Shown here one piece after another: positions 5,912 through 7,399 of a stretch of 7,399 bases of DNA. Position 1 is the first letter of the stretch, and each line of letters begins with the position of its first letter. The stretch lies in assembly GCF_015265375.1 (NCBI RefSeq), contig NZ_JABZXW010000079.1:1-7399 (forward strand). Direction: 5' to 3'. This DNA is from Rothia sp. (in: high G+C Gram-positive bacteria) (lineage in GTDB: Bacteria; Actinomycetota; Actinomycetes; Actinomycetales; Micrococcaceae). The notes beneath the pieces are model-generated. The model ran no database searches, was not told where the DNA came from, and worked only from the letters and a program-made list of their open reading frames with translations. The position numbers and the translations under genes are program-made.

Positions 5912-5946
5912 GCGCTCGCCGCTTATCCTGTATGGGCGGCGGGCGC
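5912..5946 (+). terminator. 11-bp GC hairpin between the two FKBP genes (terminator or 5'-leader stem)
   Basis: GCGCTCGCCGC (5912-5922) pairs with GCGGCGGGCGC (5936-5946), 11 pairs with one G.T wobble and a 13-base loop. No T-run follows directly, although ATTTCGATTCATTTT begins a few bases later. Upstream lies an AT-rich patch with TATAGT at 5896-5901, a good -10 match without a clear -35. If that is a promoter, the hairpin would sit at the very 5' end of the downstream FKBP mRNA instead of ending the lipoprotein mRNA. Confidence 0.4.
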
Positions 5947-5977
5947 ACCCACTATTTCGATTCATTTTGAACCAATC

Positions 5978-5985
5978 AAAGGAGA
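5978..5985 (+). promoter_or_regulatory. Shine-Dalgarno site deciding the cytoplasmic FKBP start
   Basis: AAAGGAGA lies five bases before ATG 5991. An in-frame TTG at 5967 is upstream of this site and would add eight residues translated from the ribosome-binding region itself, so it is rejected as the start. Confidence 0.8.
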
Positions 5986-5990
5986 CACCC

Positions 5991-6386
5991 ATGTCTTTCG
6001 GTCAGCGTAACCTCGACCGCGAAAAGCCCGAAATCGATTTCCCCGAGGGCGACGCCCCCACCGAGCTGGTCATCACCGACCTGATTGAGGGCGCAGGCGC
6101 TGAGGTTGTTCCCGGCTCCCGCGTGCTCACCCACTACGTTGGTGTGGCATTCTCCACCGGTGAAGAGTTCGACGCTTCTTGGAACCGCGGCGAGCCGCTG
6201 CCGTTCCAGGTGGGCGTTGGCCAGGTTATCCGCGGCTGGGATGAGGGCCTGCTCGGCATGAAGGTCGGCGGCCGTCGTCGCCTGGAGATTCCCGCCGACA
6301 TGGCGTACGGTGACCGCGGCGCTGGCTCGGTCATTAAGCCCGGCGAGTCCCTGATTTTCGTGGTGGACCTGCTGGACGTCCGCTAA
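5991..6386 (+). CDS. Cytoplasmic FKBP-type peptidyl-prolyl cis-trans isomerase
   Basis: Single-domain prolyl isomerase of 131 residues with no signal peptide, so cytoplasmic. It accelerates cis-trans isomerisation at X-Pro bonds. The short N-terminal part EKPEIDFPEGDAPTEL is typical of the actinobacterial members of this family. The FKBP domain (about 25-131) keeps the expected pocket residues: Y in HYVGV, F and D in EEFDASW, F in PFQVG, V-I and W in GQVIRGW, Y in MAYGDRG, and F in LIFVVDLL. It looks fully active, unlike the altered domain of the lipoprotein upstream. It ends 32 bases before a strong intrinsic terminator, so it closes its transcription unit. FKBP genes near pafA and pafB are common in related actinobacteria; whether they assist the Pup pathway is unknown. 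Confidence 0.96.
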   Translation: MSFGQRNLDREKPEIDFPEGDAPTELVITDLIEGAGAEVVPGSRVLTHYVGVAFSTGEEFDASWNRGEPLPFQVGVGQVIRGWDEGLLGMKVGGRRRLEIPADMAYGDRGAGSVIKPGESLIFVVDLLDVR

Positions 6387-6418
6387 GGACTAGCCAGGTT
6401 CTCGCGTAAGAGACGTGT

Positions 6419-6462
6419 AGCCCGGTGCTTTCTCCCGTTTGTGGGAGGGGCACCGGGCTTTT
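6419..6462 (+). terminator. Rho-independent terminator after the cytoplasmic FKBP gene
   Basis: AGCCCGGTGC (6419-6428) pairs perfectly with GCACCGGGCT (6450-6459). An upper CTCCC/GGGAG stem (6432-6436 with 6443-6447) is capped by a six-base loop, and TTTT ends at 6462. It is the clearest intrinsic terminator in the window and separates the FKBP gene from the pafB-like gene. Confidence 0.9.
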
Positions 6463-6590
6463 GCGTACCCGACTTTTGCATGCCGTGGTTTTGAACGCCT
6501 GGCTATCAGCGCGTCCGCGAGATTTTATACCCGCACACTCCTCCCGCAACCCGCCCCACACGCAAAGTAAGTGCCGCGGAACACACACGG

Positions 6591-6596
6591 TATGAT
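6591..6596 (+). promoter_or_regulatory. -10 element TATGAT placed for a leaderless pafB-like mRNA
   Basis: TATGAT matches the -10 consensus at five of six positions and ends six bases before ATG 6603, so transcription would be expected to start at or next to the A of the start codon. There is no convincing Shine-Dalgarno site. This spacing is the hallmark of leaderless genes, which are common in actinobacteria. No clear -35 box is visible 16-18 bases upstream. Confidence 0.55.
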
Positions 6597-6602
6597 GGAA
6601 TC

Positions 6603-7399
6603 ATGTCCACCGCAGCTCAGCTTTTCATGACCCTGAACCGCCTCGCCACCGTCGCCGAAGCCCCCGACGAAGCCACCCGCCGCAACGGTATCAGTCGCGA
6701 CGAATTCCTCAGCCTCCTGGGCATCAAGACTTCCGCCCCGGGGGCCGCGCTCTCCGAGGCGAGCGAACGCGCCTTCGAACGCGCTAAGCAGACCCTGCGT
6801 GACGCCGGCGCGCGCATCACCCACTTCACCACCGACACCTCCGGACGCTACCGCCTCAACGCAGAAGCCCCCGACTCGCTGACCGCGTGGAACCCCACCG
6901 CCGAAGAATTCCGCCTCCTCAACGCCGAGCTGCGCGGCTGGGAAGGCACCGAACTGCAGGACGAGGCCTACCGCATCCTGCGCAAGATTGCGCTCACGAG
7001 CGAGCACCTCACCGACGAGGCGCTCACCGCGGCGAACGTCACCCGAATCGAAGAGATCAAACGGGACAACCAGCCGCCCCTCATCAAAACCGTCAAACAG
7101 CGCGCCCGCGACCTGCACGCCTACCGCGAACACATCCAGCGCCTGCACTTCAGTGACGACCCGCACCTCTACGAACTCTTCACCGCCTACGCCCAGCGCA
7201 AGACCCTCAATTTCACCTATCAAGGTAGCGATGGAGACATCAAAACCTACGAGAAGGTCAGCGTCGCCGGCCTCATCTACAGCTACGGGTCTTGGTACCT
7301 CGTTGCACACTTCCCCCTCGGCAACAAAACCCCCGAAGAGCGCAAGACCTACACCTACCGCACCGACCGCATCCGAAGCCTCGACGTGTTCTCAAGCAC
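6603..7399 (+). CDS. pafB: PafB-like WYL-domain transcriptional regulator, N-terminal part (3' end outside window)
   Basis: An open frame of 265 complete codons runs from ATG 6603 off the window edge. PafB, with its partner PafC, is a transcriptional activator of a LexA-independent DNA-damage response in mycobacteria, often encoded just beyond pafA. Residues about 1-90 resemble the winged-helix DNA-binding region, including AFERAKQTLRDAGARI and GRYRLN, which parallel the FERDKNELRDLG and GYRIN segments of mycobacterial PafB. A helical middle follows (WNPTAEEFRLLNAELRGWEG), then a WYL domain from about 190, with the name-giving W231-Y232-L233 in YGSWYLVAHF and the Arg-rich TYRTDRIRSL strand after it. 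Upstream ATGs at 6592 and 6595 are out of frame, so 6603 is the start. Codon use leans to GAA and CTC, unlike the GAG and CTG of upstream genes. Some Arthrobacter species fuse PafB and PafC; the window ends too early to tell here. Confidence 0.85.
   Translation, partial: MSTAAQLFMTLNRLATVAEAPDEATRRNGISRDEFLSLLGIKTSAPGAALSEASERAFERAKQTLRDAGARITHFTTDTSGRYRLNAEAPDSLTAWNPTAEEFRLLNAELRGWEGTELQDEAYRILRKIALTSEHLTDEALTAANVTRIEEIKRDNQPPLIKTVKQRARDLHAYREHIQRLHFSDDPHLYELFTAYAQRKTLNFTYQGSDGDIKTYEKVSVAGLIYSYGSWYLVAHFPLGNKTPEERKTYTYRTDRIRSLDVFSS

Noticed and set aside
6489..6532. TTGAAC and TTATAC pair as a promoter upstream of the pafB-like gene
   Set aside because: The spacing is about 28 bases, far beyond the normal 16-18.
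5902..6532. String TTTTATACC present in both the 5901-5911 and 6523-6531 spacers
   Set aside because: Only nine shared bases in AT-rich patches with no matching flanks; likely chance, though both could be -10-like.
6334..6588. 84-codon open frame on the - strand over the FKBP 3' end and terminator
   Set aside because: Crosses a strong intrinsic terminator stem and overlaps a conserved gene; no recognisable protein features.
6525..7310. 261-codon open frame on the - strand opposite the pafB-like gene
   Set aside because: Gly/Val/Ala-rich mirror of the PafB-like coding frame, which has clear WYL and helix-turn-helix similarity.

Overview
The window carries a Pup-modification (pupylation) locus from a high-GC Gram-positive actinobacterium. 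All genes are on the + strand. Gene order, a G+C that looks near 60% by eye, and the protein sequences suggest the Micrococcaceae; a Rothia-like organism is my best guess, and that is inference. Six genes are recognised confidently and a seventh with good support. In order they are: the 3' end of arc/mpa (AAA+ unfoldase), dop (depupylase), pup (the modifier), pafA (Pup ligase), a lipoprotein with an FKBP prolyl-isomerase domain, a small cytoplasmic FKBP, and the 5' part of a pafB-like WYL regulator that runs off the right edge.

Layout: 1-688 arc C-terminal part; 689-828 spacer with small GC hairpins; 829-2640 dop; 2641-2885 a 245-base spacer with a complex hairpin, a 7-bp tandem repeat and a perfect 10-bp inverted repeat just before pup; 2886-3080 pup; 3107-4579 pafA; 4580-4807 spacer with an imperfect direct repeat, a 12-bp terminator-like stem and a small perfect dyad; 4808-5863 lipoprotein FKBP; 5864-5990 spacer with an 11-bp stem; 5991-6386 cytoplasmic FKBP; 6419-6462 a clear intrinsic terminator; 6591-6596 a -10 element placed for a leaderless transcript; 6603-7399 the pafB-like gene (3' end outside). 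No intergenic stretch exceeds 300 bases, and I see no RNA genes, mobile elements or CRISPR.

How the genes work together: PafA joins the C-terminal glutamate of Pup to lysines of target proteins, Dop removes Pup, and Arc grips the Pup coiled coil and unfolds the tagged protein. PafB-type WYL regulators commonly sit downstream of pafA and control a DNA-damage response. The two FKBPs are frequent neighbours in related actinobacteria.

The most interesting feature is that the system appears uncoupled from a proteasome. The prcB/prcA genes that usually lie between pup and pafA are absent (the gap is 26 bases), Arc ends without the C-terminal GQYL-type docking motif, and Pup is encoded directly as the ligatable GGE form, so Dop would be needed only for depupylation. 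Dop also carries about 80 extra residues in the regulatory loop before its catalytic aspartate. I see no wholly unknown system. The value lies in this proteasome-free variant and in the unannotated cis elements around pup and pafB.
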